A stretch of DNA of 64,000 nt from Granulicella mallensis (GTDB lineage Bacteria > Acidobacteriota > Terriglobia > Terriglobales > Acidobacteriaceae): the NCBI RefSeq assembly GCF_014203225.1, contig NZ_JACHIO010000009.1:62001-126000 (forward strand), in the 5' to 3' direction. The notes beneath the pieces were generated by a model. It had not been told where the DNA came from, searched no databases, and saw only the letters and a list, made by a program, of their open reading frames with translations. The position numbers and the translations under genes were made by a program. Shown piece by piece: positions 41,199 through 48,630 of this stretch. Position 1 is the stretch's first letter. Every line of letters starts with the position of its first letter.

Positions 41199-41795
41199 TT
41201 ACTTCGCGCTTGCTGGCGGCACGATCCCGTTCATCCGCAGGTACTCCACGATCTGCCCGTAGTGGTCGTATCCGTGTGCGACTCCGAAGGCCGCTACCGT
41301 TGCGCGGGTCTGCATCCCATCAGCGCCCTTGATCGTTACAAACGCATTCTCCGGAGTGATCGTAGCGAGCGCCTTGTGCGCGAACACAAACGACGCAGCC
41401 AGTGCAGCGACGATATCGTCCTTCTTCGTCATCTCGCCGATGGCCTTCACGTCGACTTCCGGCTTCATACCGCTTACCGTGCTGTAGAAGTAGTAATTCG
41501 CTTGAGCCAGATGCGTCGCCTGCTGCGCAAACGTACGCACCGTATCGAACTTTACGGTCTGGGAAGGAGCGAAGATCGCCGCACTCGGTGCAAAGCTATA
41601 CTTCTCCGCCGGCATCGCCTTCACCGCTCCCATCAGTTCATCTTCAAGAAGGTTCAGCATGTCATCCAGGGCCTTGGAGGGCTCCGCCTTCGCGCCGATA
41701 ACGGATTTTGCCGCCGATCCCATGGGCATCTGCGCCGTCGCTCTCAGGCAACACGTGCCCAGAACAATTCCTGCCACAATCATCCTTACTTGCAT
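41199..41795 (-). CDS. Secreted DinB-like protein
   Basis: The product is 198 aa with a signal peptide (MIVAGIVLGTCCLRATAQ). The DinB/YfiT four-helix fold is indicated by helix 1 (ALDDMLNLLEDELMGAVKAMPAEKYSFAPS), the His in RTFAQQATHLAQANYYFYS and the late His pair in VAAFGVAHGYDHYGQIVEYLRMNGIVPPAS, the metal triad of the family. Most DinB proteins are cytoplasmic thiol-dependent or unknown enzymes; an exported form is common in Acidobacteria and its role is unknown. Confidence 0.85.
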   Translation of the reverse strand: MQVRMIVAGIVLGTCCLRATAQMPMGSAAKSVIGAKAEPSKALDDMLNLLEDELMGAVKAMPAEKYSFAPSAAIFAPSQTVKFDTVRTFAQQATHLAQANYYFYSTVSGMKPEVDVKAIGEMTKKDDIVAALAASFVFAHKALATITPENAFVTIKGADGMQTRATVAAFGVAHGYDHYGQIVEYLRMNGIVPPASAK

Positions 41796-41963
41796 CTCTT
41801 CACCTCGGTTAAATTCTGCTCTTGGAGCGACACCATGCTAACAAATGCTCCGTTAGACTTGCGCTTATCTCACGCAACAACTACAGGCTGTCCGTGTTCT
41901 AGCAGAGCGTAGGGCGTTGGCATCTCTACTCCAACACAAGCACTTTCCCTACAGGTGGACTCT

Positions 41964-42824
41964 ATGCGTCTCGCACTCTCACTGATGTTCACTGCCACTC
42001 TTCTCTCCGCTCAAAGCAGCTTCGCAGCGCCGCCGCAGAGCACACCCATCCCATCACAGACCTCGAATGCCGCGCCCACCCTCCTCATCCCCGCTGGAAC
42101 CCAAATAGGGATGGAGCTTACACGCCCTGTCTGGGCCGCCAGCGCCAAACCCGGCGACCTCTTCTACGCTGAAACGGTTGTTCCCGTCAGCGTCGGGAAC
42201 CAGACGGTCATTCCCTACGGCACCTTTGTCGAAGGCACCATCACGTCCTTCACCAACCCGGTCAGGAAATCGAATCAGGCACTCTTCCATCTGCAGTTCG
42301 ACAAGATCATCTTCCCCAATGGCTACACGATCGTTCTGACGAAGCCATCGATCCGTGCTCTTGTAACCGTGAAGGTCAGTACGAACAACGATCTCCTGCT
42401 CGATAACGGCGCGCAGATCACCATGCCGCTTCGGTCATCCCTCGCCCTGAACGCAACCGAGATTACTCAAGCCATCTCGCTCGCCCAGGCTCCCACCCCA
42501 GGAGACTTCGTTCCGGCTACCTTGTGCCGTCCCAGCCCCGGCTACCCAGGCGACCCGGGCTCTCCGGGCACACCCGATGTCACGATTCCCGGCAATCCCG
42601 GCACGCCGGATATCACCATCCCCGGCGCCGATGGAGCACCCGACACCGTGATCCCCGGCATTCCTGCAACCCCCGATACCGTCATTCCAGGCATGCCCGC
42701 CACACCGCCGACGCCGCCTACTCCTCCAACCGTGTGTCCTGATCCGCCGGTGGTGATCTCCAGTGTTGCGGACCATTCTGCCCACACCCGAGCTACCTCT
42801 TCATCCATCACCGTCAAGAAATAA
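41964..42824 (+). CDS. Secreted protein with Gly/Pro-rich repeat tail (paralogue A)
   Basis: The product is 286 aa from the ATG at 41964 with a signal peptide (LALSLMFTATLLSAQSSFA). The first half (LLIPAGTQIGMELTRPVWAASAKPGDLFYAETVVPVSVGNQTVIPYGTFVEGTITSF) is a beta-rich domain shared with the next gene. The second half is a tandem of PGxPGTPDVTIPG-type units (GYPGDPGSPGTPDVTIPG, NPGTPDITIPG and IPATPDTVIPG), then a Pro/Thr-rich end. It looks collagen-like in composition but has no regular G-x-y register. Function unknown; the pair is 32 bp apart. Confidence 0.7.
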   Translation: MRLALSLMFTATLLSAQSSFAAPPQSTPIPSQTSNAAPTLLIPAGTQIGMELTRPVWAASAKPGDLFYAETVVPVSVGNQTVIPYGTFVEGTITSFTNPVRKSNQALFHLQFDKIIFPNGYTIVLTKPSIRALVTVKVSTNNDLLLDNGAQITMPLRSSLALNATEITQAISLAQAPTPGDFVPATLCRPSPGYPGDPGSPGTPDVTIPGNPGTPDITIPGADGAPDTVIPGIPATPDTVIPGMPATPPTPPTPPTVCPDPPVVISSVADHSAHTRATSSSITVKK

Positions 42825-42856
42825 CCGCCGCACCAGAAGCTCGAAGGGACTCCATC

Positions 42857-43489
42857 ATGCAGCTTCGCTTCCGCACCTTACTCCTGATCGCCAATCTCTT
42901 CCTCCTGGCCCTGCCGGCCGCTACCGCACAACAGACCGCAGTCAACACATCGCCTGCAGCCTCATCCAGCCTCACGATTCCCACCGGGATCGTCGCGCCG
43001 CTCACGCTCGTCACCCCGATTGCGAAAAAGGGGATGAAGGCCGGCGACACCGTTACGGCCTCGATCGCCTTTCCGGTCACGGTAGGCGACCAGATTGCCC
43101 TCCCCGTCGGAACCCTCGCCGAAGGACAGATCACCGCCATCATCAAAAGGGCGAAGAAGACGGGCCAGCCCTTCGTCCAGATTCACTTCACGCGTCTGGT
43201 CTTCGCCAACGGCTACACCTCAGACCTGGACGCCACGGATGCTTCCGGCTTCTCTCCCAGCAGCATCGTCGCTCCCCTGACTCCAAGCGAGATCGCGATG
43301 CAGCCGGCGGCTCCTGCACCTGCGCCCAAACCCAAGGGCTTCTTCGCTCGCCTCTTTTCGCACAACAGCAGCTCGAAGCCGCCCAAGATTCTCATCGCCG
43401 CCGGCTGGCAGTTTCAGATGACGCTGCAAAGCCCGCTCACACTCGACGCCGCCAGCGTCGCCAGTGCAGCCGCCACTCCGCCGAAATAG
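42857..43489 (+). CDS. Secreted protein, paralogue B of the preceding gene
   Basis: The product is 210 aa with a signal peptide (LLLIANLFLLALPAATAQQ). The core TIPTGIVAPLTLVTPIAKKGMKAGDTVTASIAFPVTVGDQIALPVGTLAEGQITAIIKRAKKTGQPFVQIHFTRLVFANGYTSDL parallels paralogue A motif for motif (GDxxYA/TA..PVxVGxQxxxPxGTxxEGxIT). It lacks the Gly/Pro repeat tail and instead has a PxPxAPAPKPKGFFARLFS linker. Probably a tandem duplication followed by tail divergence. It lies 9 bp before the cysteine desulfurase gene. Confidence 0.7.
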   Translation: MQLRFRTLLLIANLFLLALPAATAQQTAVNTSPAASSSLTIPTGIVAPLTLVTPIAKKGMKAGDTVTASIAFPVTVGDQIALPVGTLAEGQITAIIKRAKKTGQPFVQIHFTRLVFANGYTSDLDATDASGFSPSSIVAPLTPSEIAMQPAAPAPAPKPKGFFARLFSHNSSSKPPKILIAAGWQFQMTLQSPLTLDAASVASAAATPPK

Positions 43490-43498
43490 AATCAAGTC

Positions 43499-44698
43499 AT
43501 GCAGCGCATCTATCTCGACGCCAACGCAACAACGCCAGTCCTTCCCGAAATCGTCGAGGCGATGCGCCCCTTCTGGTTGGAGAGCTTCGGAAACCCCAGC
43601 TCCGCGCACCAGTCCGGCCAGCGCACGCGTTCTGCCGTAGAGCACGCTCGCGGCGCTATCGCCAAGCTCCTCCACTGCACCTCGAAGGAGATCATCTTCA
43701 CCTCCGGTGGCACCGAGAGTGACAACCTCGCGCTCTCGGGCGTCCTGCAGCCCTATCTCGACTCCGGCGAGCCTGCACACCTCATCACCTCGAACATCGA
43801 GCACCATGCCGTGCTCTACACCGCTGAATCGCTCGAACGGCGCGGCATCGAAGTAACCTATCTCGCCCCCTCACGCGATGGCGTCATCGACCCCTCCGCG
43901 CTCGAAGCCGCGCTGAAGCCGCACACCAAACTCGTCTCCATCATGCTGGCGAACAACGAGACCGGCGCCGTCCAGCCCGTCGGCAAACTCGCCCGCATCG
44001 CGAAGGCCCACGGCACACTCGTCCACACGGACGCCGTACAAGCCGCTGCCAAGCTGCCCCTCGATCTCTCCGGCGAGTTCAAGAACGTCGACCTCCTCTC
44101 GCTCTCCGGCCACAAGATGTACGCCCCGCAAGGCACCGGCGTCCTCTTCGTGCGCAAGGGAGTCCAGCTCGCACCGCTCTTCCACGGCGGCCCTCACGAA
44201 CGCCAGCGCCGCGCCGGCACAGAAAACGTCCCCGGCATCGTCGGTCTCGGCCGCGCCGCCGAGCTAGCCCACGAGTGGCTCAACTCGCAACTCGACTCTC
44301 GTAACTCGACCCTCGCAGCGGAAACCCCGAACCCCACGAGTCTCACCACCCTCCGCGACCGTCTCGAACAAGGCCTGCTCAACGCAATCCCCAACGCATA
44401 CCTCAACGCCTCAGGCGCACCGCGCGTCCCGAACACTACCAACTTGCGCATCACCGGCGTCGACGCCGAAGCTCTGCTCATCGCGCTGGACATCCAGGGC
44501 ATCGCCGCGAGCTTCGGCGCAGCCTGCCAGTCCGGGGCCACAGAACCCTCGCACGTCCTGCTGGCGATGGGCCTCAGCCCCGCGGAAGCCCGCTCCAGCC
44601 TGCGCCTCTCTCTCTCCCGCCTCACCGCCGCCGAAGAGATCGACCGCGCCCTCGAGATCATTCCAGCGGTAGTCGCACGCCTGCGCTCACTCAGCTAA
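43499..44698 (+). CDS. Cysteine desulfurase (NifS/IscS type)
   Basis: The PLP enzyme takes sulfur from L-cysteine for Fe-S clusters and thiolation. The product is 399 aa: IYLDANATTPVLPEIVEAM start, the PLP lysine in LSGHKMYAPQGTGVLFVRKG, AGTENVPGIVGLGRAA, and the persulfide cysteine in SFGAACQSGATEPSHVLLAMG. Between RAAELAHEW and LRDRLEQGL lies an extra low-complexity stretch LNSQLDSRNSTLAAETPNPTSLTT that most NifS proteins lack. It is encoded by a repeat also found in rsmA and uvrC. No isc/suf genes are adjacent. Confidence 0.93.
   Translation: MQRIYLDANATTPVLPEIVEAMRPFWLESFGNPSSAHQSGQRTRSAVEHARGAIAKLLHCTSKEIIFTSGGTESDNLALSGVLQPYLDSGEPAHLITSNIEHHAVLYTAESLERRGIEVTYLAPSRDGVIDPSALEAALKPHTKLVSIMLANNETGAVQPVGKLARIAKAHGTLVHTDAVQAAAKLPLDLSGEFKNVDLLSLSGHKMYAPQGTGVLFVRKGVQLAPLFHGGPHERQRRAGTENVPGIVGLGRAAELAHEWLNSQLDSRNSTLAAETPNPTSLTTLRDRLEQGLLNAIPNAYLNASGAPRVPNTTNLRITGVDAEALLIALDIQGIAASFGAACQSGATEPSHVLLAMGLSPAEARSSLRLSLSRLTAAEEIDRALEIIPAVVARLRSLS
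44284..44327 (+). repeat. Intragenic CTCGCAACTCGA repeat inside the cysteine desulfurase gene
   Basis: It starts CTCGCAACTCGACTCTCG and continues TAACTCGACCCTCGCAGC then GGAAACCCC. This aligns without gaps over most of its length with the rsmA stretch at 19124-19167, and more loosely with uvrC 11941-11979. It is in frame and falls at a surface-loop position. Confidence 0.6.
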
Positions 44699-44708
44699 GC
44701 CAGCGTTG

Positions 44709-44920
44709 CAATGGCTTTGGCTTTGGCTTTGGCTTTGGCTGTTGCTGTTGCTGTTGCTGTTGCTGTTCTAGTTGTCATTCCCGCGGGGAATCTGCTTTGG
44801 CTCTGGCTTTGGCTCTGGCTCTGGCTTTGGCTTTGGCTTTGGCTCTTGCTCTTGCTCTTGCTCTTGCTCTTGCTCTTCTGGTTGTCATTCCGAGGCGCAG
44901 CCGAGGAACCTGCTTCCTCC
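44709..44920. repeat. Hexanucleotide microsatellite with REP cores, family A
   Basis: (GGCTTT)n and (GCTGTT)n runs at about 44709-44768 lead into GTTGTCATTCCCGCGGGGAATC. They are followed by (GGCTCT/GGCTTT)n and (GCTCTT)n runs to about 44878 and the core GTTGTCATTCCGAGGCGCAGCCGAGGAACCTGCTTCC. This is the longest tract in the window. Predicted peptides through it are poly-dipeptide artefacts. It follows the cysteine desulfurase stop. Confidence 0.85.
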
Positions 44921-44987
44921 CGTTCTTCGCCCGCACCTGCAAGCCCTAAAGCCGAAGCCACCAGTAAGGGTTAACGGCCCGCTTCAT

Positions 44988-45060
44988 CCCAGCCCAGGGC
45001 GTAGCCCTGGGTTACAGGCAAAAAAGACGTAGAGGGCTGAAAGCCCGACTCATCGGTCGC
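44988..45060. repeat. Palindromic modules upstream of the nucleotidyltransferase stop
   Basis: CCCAGGGCGTAGCCCTGGG (about 44993-45011) and GGGCTGAAAGCCC (about 45037-45049) are adjacent perfect hairpins resembling the inner modules of family B. They close the 395-bp gap 44699-45093, which holds no gene. Confidence 0.65.
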
Positions 45061-45093
45061 GCCACGGAAGCTCGAATCTTCACCCTCGGTCTC

Positions 45094-45891
45094 TCACCGA
45101 TTGCCGCTCGCTCTCATCCCCCACTGCCTCAAATGAACCTCCGCAATCAGGCTTGAGATCGCAGACGCATCGACCATCGCTGGCAGATGAGATCTCTCTG
45201 CCGCCAGTTCCGCAATCTGATGCAGCGAATGCGCCTCTTCGAGAAGCCTCTCCAACGTCCATGCACCGCTTCTCACTTCAATCAGCAGATCTTTTTCCGG
45301 GCGAGGCAATGTGATGGTTCCCTTCTCCATCAACTCGATGCACTCAAAGTACAGGCGCAGGCAATGCATGGCGGCCTTCGTATCGTAACCGAACCTGCCG
45401 ATATACTCCGGCCGCTGGCCTTTAGCGCCATGCCCCTTCTCGCCGGTAATCCTCTGCAGTTGATTGCTTGCAAAACCGAGAAACTGCTCCGCGGACTGCT
45501 TCGACAGAAAGAGCTCTCGACGACCCTGCACAAGTGACCACGACACATCACTCACAGCCGTTGCGTCAGCAAAGATAAAATGCAACGCCGTCGCATTGCC
45601 CTTCGCCGCCAGCTCCGCCCACCGTCGCAACGAGTACAAGGTAATGTCAACATCTTCAGGTCCATTGCGGCGTTCATCGCTCGCCGTCGACCAGACAAAG
45701 TGGTCCCTGGGATTGAGTCCAAGCGCCACATTCGGCGGCTCAATAAATACCCCATAGATATCAAGGTCGTCCGTGGCGCCAACCTTGGCGCCATGTAGCT
45801 CCGAGCCGCCGATAAAGAGGTGCACGATCTCTTCGAGCGCGTCGAATCCCGATCGACGCACCTCCTCCATCAGACGTCCCGCAAGCATCAC
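45094..45891 (-). CDS. Predicted nucleotidyltransferase (RlaP-like)
   Basis: The product is 265 aa. The polymerase-beta-type site is LFIGGSELHGAKVGATDDLDIYGVF (GS...DxD), in the context typical of the RlaP/PF10127 group associated with RNA repair or phosphoester transfer. It continues with DVDITLYSLRRWAELAAKGNATALHFIFA, and YDTKAAMHCLRLYFECIELMEKGTITLPRPEKDLLIEVRSG. The target molecule is unknown. It begins 5 bp after the end of the KimA-like permease gene and probably shares its mRNA. Confidence 0.78.
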   Translation of the reverse strand: MMLAGRLMEEVRRSGFDALEEIVHLFIGGSELHGAKVGATDDLDIYGVFIEPPNVALGLNPRDHFVWSTASDERRNGPEDVDITLYSLRRWAELAAKGNATALHFIFADATAVSDVSWSLVQGRRELFLSKQSAEQFLGFASNQLQRITGEKGHGAKGQRPEYIGRFGYDTKAAMHCLRLYFECIELMEKGTITLPRPEKDLLIEVRSGAWTLERLLEEAHSLHQIAELAAERSHLPAMVDASAISSLIAEVHLRQWGMRASGNR

Positions 45892-45895
45892 AACC

Positions 45896-47794
45896 TCACA
45901 GATACCACGGAATATTCACCACAACAATCCGCTGATTGCCCTTCAGCAACAGCATCAGCTTCAGCAACTGCACGCGCTGGTTATGCAGCAGGTTCTCCCA
46001 CCAATGCCGCACGACAAGCTCCGGCAGCAATACCGCAATCTTGCGTCCGGGGTTCTCGTCTTCCAGCTTCAGCACATAGTCCATCAGCGGAGACAGGATC
46101 GTGCGATAGCTGCTCTTCACCGTAATCAACTCCGGCTCGGCCATATTGTGTTCGCGCACCGGCTTGATCACCATCTGGTCCCACACACAGCCCAGGGCAT
46201 CCGAATCGTCGCTATCCACATGGACGACCTTCACGATCGGGCTCATCAGCATGCCGAAGCGCATGGCCTTCTCCGTGATCTTGTCCCACCGTGCCATCGG
46301 GATCACGACGATAGGAGGTTCCAGACCCGTGAGCCGTAACGGAGTCGGATCTTCCGTCTCGCGCTTCACGCGTGAATAGTGCCGCTTTACCATCAGCATG
46401 AGACCGATCAGGAAAGGCACCAGCAAAGCCGTTACCCAGGCGCCGTACATGAACTTCGTCACCAGGATGATGCAGAGCGAAATTCCCGTCGCCACCGCAC
46501 CCAATCCATTGACGAACATCTTCACATGCCGGTGAGGAGCGTCCAGCGTCTTGTGCCAGTGCTTCACCATGCCCGCCTGGCTCAGCGTAAACGCCAGAAA
46601 AGCGCCGATAGCATAGAGAGGAATCAGTCTGTCCGTCACGCCCCTGAACAGAATAAGAATCAGCGCGGTAAATCCGGTCAGAGCGTAGATGCCATGGGAG
46701 AAAAGCAGCCTGCGCCCCTTAAGCAGGAACACATGCGGCAGGTAATCCTTTCCTGCAATCGCCCGTGCCATACGCGGAAAGTCGGCAAACGCCGTGTTGG
46801 CGCTGAAGGACAGCGCCGCCAGTACGCCGCCCATCGTCAAAAAGTAGAACCACCCGCGCCCAAACACAGCCGCCACTTCGATCGATAGCACGCTCTGGTA
46901 GTTGGTCGCATCCGGGTCCATCGCCGTCACGTGATACGCTCGCGCTACAAACGAAAGCCCGAACAGCAGGATGATCAGAATGCCGATAATTACCGTCAGC
47001 GTGTGATTGGCGTTCTTCGCACGCGGCTCCTTGAACGCCGTCACACCATTCGACACGGCCTCAACGCCTGTCATGGCCGCGCATCCGTTGGAAAACGCCT
47101 TCATCAGCAGCCACATCATCAACAGCGGTGTCAGCGTACGCAGCGGATTAGATACCGGAGGCGGCGGCGCACTCAGCGCCAGTGGATGGCCACCCGATGC
47201 CAGCGCGTGATACACCCCCACGCCGATGGTCGTAAGCAGCGTCCCCACAAACAAGAATGTTGGCGTCATAAAGACGGCGCCCGTCTCCTTAACACCGCGC
47301 ATATTAACAATTGCAATCCCCGCCAGGATCGTTAAACACATCAGCAGTTGGTAGTGGTGCAACGTCGGACCGTATTTCGTGCCTTCAGCCGCGCTCACCA
47401 AAGCCGTTACACCGGCCGAAATGCCCACCGCAGCCGTCAGGATGTAGTCGATCATCAGAGCCGCAGCCGCAAATAACCCCGCGTGATCGCCCAGGTTCTC
47501 ACTGGCAACGGTAAACGAGCCGCCACCATTGGGGTAGGCCTGGATCGTCTGCCGGTAGCTGAGATAAAGAATCGTCAACAGGGTCAGGATGCATGCAAAG
47601 ATTGGCAGCAGATAGTGGTAGACGCCGTAGAACCCCAGGGGAATCAGAAGGGTCATGGCCGCTTCCGGTCCATATGCTGCACTGGTAAGTCCATCCAGCC
47701 CGAAGATCGGGACTCCTGCCGCTACGCCAATGTGCTCGTCGTGTTCGGCACTGGTCGCTATCGGTTTTCCAAATAGAACATCAAAAATGCTCAT
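45896..47794 (-). CDS. APC-superfamily permease, KimA (YdaO)-like
   Basis: The product is 632 aa: about twelve membrane segments in the first 480 residues, then a cytoplasmic domain (ARWDKITEKAMRFGMLMSPIVKVVHVDSDDSDALGCVWDQMVIKPVREHN). The N-terminal signature is GVPIFGLDGLTSAAYGPEAAMTLLIPLG, with SYRQTIQAYPNGGGSFTVASENLGDHAGLFAAAALMIDYILTAAVGISAGV. This layout matches KimA, a high-affinity K+/H+ symporter controlled by c-di-AMP in Bacillus; ion specificity here is inference. It is transcribed from a divergent region shared with the glutathione peroxidase gene. Confidence 0.85.
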   Translation of the reverse strand: MSIFDVLFGKPIATSAEHDEHIGVAAGVPIFGLDGLTSAAYGPEAAMTLLIPLGFYGVYHYLLPIFACILTLLTILYLSYRQTIQAYPNGGGSFTVASENLGDHAGLFAAAALMIDYILTAAVGISAGVTALVSAAEGTKYGPTLHHYQLLMCLTILAGIAIVNMRGVKETGAVFMTPTFLFVGTLLTTIGVGVYHALASGGHPLALSAPPPPVSNPLRTLTPLLMMWLLMKAFSNGCAAMTGVEAVSNGVTAFKEPRAKNANHTLTVIIGILIILLFGLSFVARAYHVTAMDPDATNYQSVLSIEVAAVFGRGWFYFLTMGGVLAALSFSANTAFADFPRMARAIAGKDYLPHVFLLKGRRLLFSHGIYALTGFTALILILFRGVTDRLIPLYAIGAFLAFTLSQAGMVKHWHKTLDAPHRHVKMFVNGLGAVATGISLCIILVTKFMYGAWVTALLVPFLIGLMLMVKRHYSRVKRETEDPTPLRLTGLEPPIVVIPMARWDKITEKAMRFGMLMSPIVKVVHVDSDDSDALGCVWDQMVIKPVREHNMAEPELITVKSSYRTILSPLMDYVLKLEDENPGRKIAVLLPELVVRHWWENLLHNQRVQLLKLMLLLKGNQRIVVVNIPWYL

Positions 47795-47827
47795 GCCTCG
47801 CTAAACCTCGGGCACCCGCAGGGCGCA

Positions 47828-47856
47828 CCGATAAATATCCTACGCTAGGTTGTCAA
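47828..47856 (-). promoter_or_regulatory. Candidate sigma-70 promoter of the KimA-like gene
   Basis: On the minus strand a perfect -35 box TTGACA (47856-47851) is followed after 17 bp by TATCGG (47833-47828), a 3/6 match to the -10 consensus with a poor 3' half. The start would lie about 30 bp before the ATG at 47794. The -10 is weak, so this is tentative. Confidence 0.35.
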
Positions 47857-47981
47857 ACCGCTTGCATACGGGAACAGTTTTTATCGGCTTTTATTCTGCA
47901 GACCGCCCCGCAGCAGCCCCCAACTCTCTTCAAAACCCAGGTCTTTTTGAACCTTCGAGCGGTTCGGCGATAATCCTATCT

Positions 47982-48542
47982 ATGCCGACTCTCTACGACC
48001 TCCCGCTCACGACCCTCTCCGGCTCCCCCACCACCCTCGCCGACTTCTCCGGCAAGGCCCTGCTGATCGTCAACGTTGCCTCCCGCTGCGGACTCACCCC
48101 CCAGTACACCGATCTCGAAAACCTCTATCAGCAGTTCAAGGACCAGGGTTTCGTCATCCTCGGCTTCCCCGCCAACGACTTCGCAGGCCAGGAACCCGGC
48201 TCCAACCAGGAGATCGCCAAGTTCTGCTCGCTTGACTATCCCGTCACCTTCCCCGTGTTTGCCAAGATCACCGTCACCGGCCCGGACCAGCACCCGCTCT
48301 ACGCCGAACTTACCTCGGCCGCACCCGAGCATGTCGTCAACGACGCAGGCTTCCGCGGCAATATCTCCGGTTACCTCAAGTCCCAGGGCCTCCCCGAGCC
48401 CGCACCGCTGCCCGCCGTCCTCTGGAACTTCGAAAAGTTTGTCGTAGGCCGCGACGGCACCGTCATCGCCCGCTTTGCCCCCGACATGCTCCCCAGCGAT
48501 CCCCGCATCGTCAGCGCTATCGAACAAGCCCTGTCCAATTAG
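47982..48542 (+). CDS. Glutathione peroxidase family protein
   Basis: The product is 186 aa from the ATG at 47982. It has the GPx fold with the peroxidatic Cys in LLIVNVASRCGLTPQYTDLENLYQQF, the Gln in GFPANDFAGQEPGSNQEI and the Trp in AVLWNFEKFVVGRDG. It is a cysteine (not selenocysteine) enzyme reducing peroxides, in bacteria usually with thioredoxin or another thiol. The longer frame from 47850 is not conserved. Confidence 0.92.
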   Translation: MPTLYDLPLTTLSGSPTTLADFSGKALLIVNVASRCGLTPQYTDLENLYQQFKDQGFVILGFPANDFAGQEPGSNQEIAKFCSLDYPVTFPVFAKITVTGPDQHPLYAELTSAAPEHVVNDAGFRGNISGYLKSQGLPEPAPLPAVLWNFEKFVVGRDGTVIARFAPDMLPSDPRIVSAIEQALSN

Positions 48543-48630
48543 GACAGGGGAGGCTGCGTCCCAGAGTGCTCAAGTTACGTCTTCTGAGTAACACTGAAAA
48601 TTTGTTGCTTCAGAGAGGATCACCTGCACC

